This document shows positions 63,729 to 64,000 of a DNA stretch of 64,000 bases, piece by piece (position 1 is the stretch's first letter; every line of letters begins with the position of its first letter). Source of the DNA: Desulfobaculum bizertense DSM 18034 (lineage in GTDB: Bacteria; Desulfobacterota; Desulfovibrionia; Desulfovibrionales; Desulfovibrionaceae); contig NZ_FUYA01000004.1 in the NCBI RefSeq assembly GCF_900167065.1, positions 205,030 to 269,029 on the forward strand, given 5' to 3'. The position numbers were made by a program, and so were the translations under genes. The notes beneath the pieces are model-generated. The model made no database searches. It saw nothing but the letters and a program-made list of their open reading frames with translations, and was not told the DNA's origin.

Positions 63729-64000
63729 TTAGCACTCATTCTTTTTTATCCACTGAGGGAGAGCTGTGTATGCCGCCTCTGCAACCATCTTATGCGTTGC
63801 AGTCATGGGGTGCCATCTATCCCACCACATGTACCCATCAGGATCGGGATAGCTGTATGTTCCACTCCACTGTCTGTCCATGACCCGGAAAGCCTGAGTT
63901 GCAATCATCTCATCAAACACACGCTGAGCATCAAAAAGATACAGAGTCAGTTTTTCAAATGCGGTTGCATCCTGCGCCAGGGCACGAATCTTTGTATTGA
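63729..64000 (-). CDS. GDSL/SGNH-type hydrolase, C-terminal part only
   Basis: Only the C-terminal about 90 residues are inside the window. YSYPDPDGYMWWDRWHPMTA and then THKMVAEAAYTALPQWIKK carry the family's last catalytic block, with Asp and His in WDRWHP. The frame is open to base 64000. Probably a lipase/lecithinase-like esterase of the SGNH superfamily, maybe secreted; the N-terminus and signal are not visible. Confidence 0.78.
   Translation of the reverse strand, partial: NTKIRALAQDATAFEKLTLYLFDAQRVFDEMIATQAFRVMDRQWSGTYSYPDPDGYMWWDRWHPMTATHKMVAEAAYTALPQWIKKNEC

Overview
The window looks like chromosomal DNA of a Desulfovibrio-like sulfate-reducing bacterium (Desulfovibrionaceae). The flavodoxin at 58289 is very close to the classical Desulfovibrio flavodoxin. 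A PxxKW-type cysteine-rich protein, a citramalate synthase next to aspartokinase, and the pyrG-kdsA-kdsC-lptCAB-rpoN-hpf-ptsN-rapZ-PTS run all fit that family. Almost everything is densely packed housekeeping DNA. I saw no transposase, integrase, phage module or CRISPR array.

Layout. 1-1033: 3' part of UDP-glucose dehydrogenase (minus). 1272-8712: pdxJ, acpS, nnr, a CBS protein, tsaE, lysC, cimA and an MBL-fold hydrolase (plus). 8762-18496: a lysozyme-like protein, an esterase (minus), two tandem MTA/SAH-deaminase-like amidohydrolases, a PxxKW protein, an M20 peptidase and mnmG. 18497-22578: an Mla-type lipid-transport operon in which the ATPase slot is filled by a protein without ATPase motifs. 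22637-31048: corC, lnt, prfB (programmed frameshift), a GGDEF protein, a MinD/FleN-like ATPase, HU, a probable UshA-like selenoprotein with in-frame TGA, dapF and dapA. 31649-42889 (all minus): ppaC, then a long run transcribed from pyrG down to a frameshifted PTS EIIC. 43211-47181: purQ, tadA and a PEP-synthase-like enzyme fused to DUF2237. 47241-52370: divergent lipid-modification cluster (DUF2062, FAD oxidoreductase, DUF1365-cyclopropane synthase fusion / SDR, DUF3833). 52479-52574: tRNA-Ser(CGA). 52836-64000: accessory genes (orphan MNT nucleotidyltransferase, Ntn amidase, outer-membrane protein, flavoproteins, methyltransferase), a yqhC/yqhD-like pair, a chemoreceptor and the 3' end of a GDSL-type hydrolase.

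Most unusual items. (1) Three copies (10160, 17971 reversed, 31090) of a roughly 400-450 bp intergenic element built from serial hairpins. Invariant modules alternate with hairpins whose arms differ between copies yet stay self-complementary, including compensatory base-pair changes. (2) A TGA codon in a Cys-Pro-Ser-TGA context at 28421, followed by a plausible bacterial SECIS hairpin. (3) The degenerate MlaF-position protein. (4) The PTS EIIC gene broken at a run of nine T residues. (5) The PEP-synthase/DUF2237 fusion.

Functionally, the window joins envelope biogenesis (Kdo synthesis, Lpt export, Mla-like transport, Lnt, cyclopropane lipids), aspartate-family and isoleucine precursors (lysC, cimA, dapF, dapA), PLP/ACP/NAD(P)HX maintenance, translation factors (prfB, hpf, mnmG, tsaE, tadA), sigma-54/PTS regulation and motility/signalling (GGDEF, PilZ, MinD/FleN, chemoreceptor).
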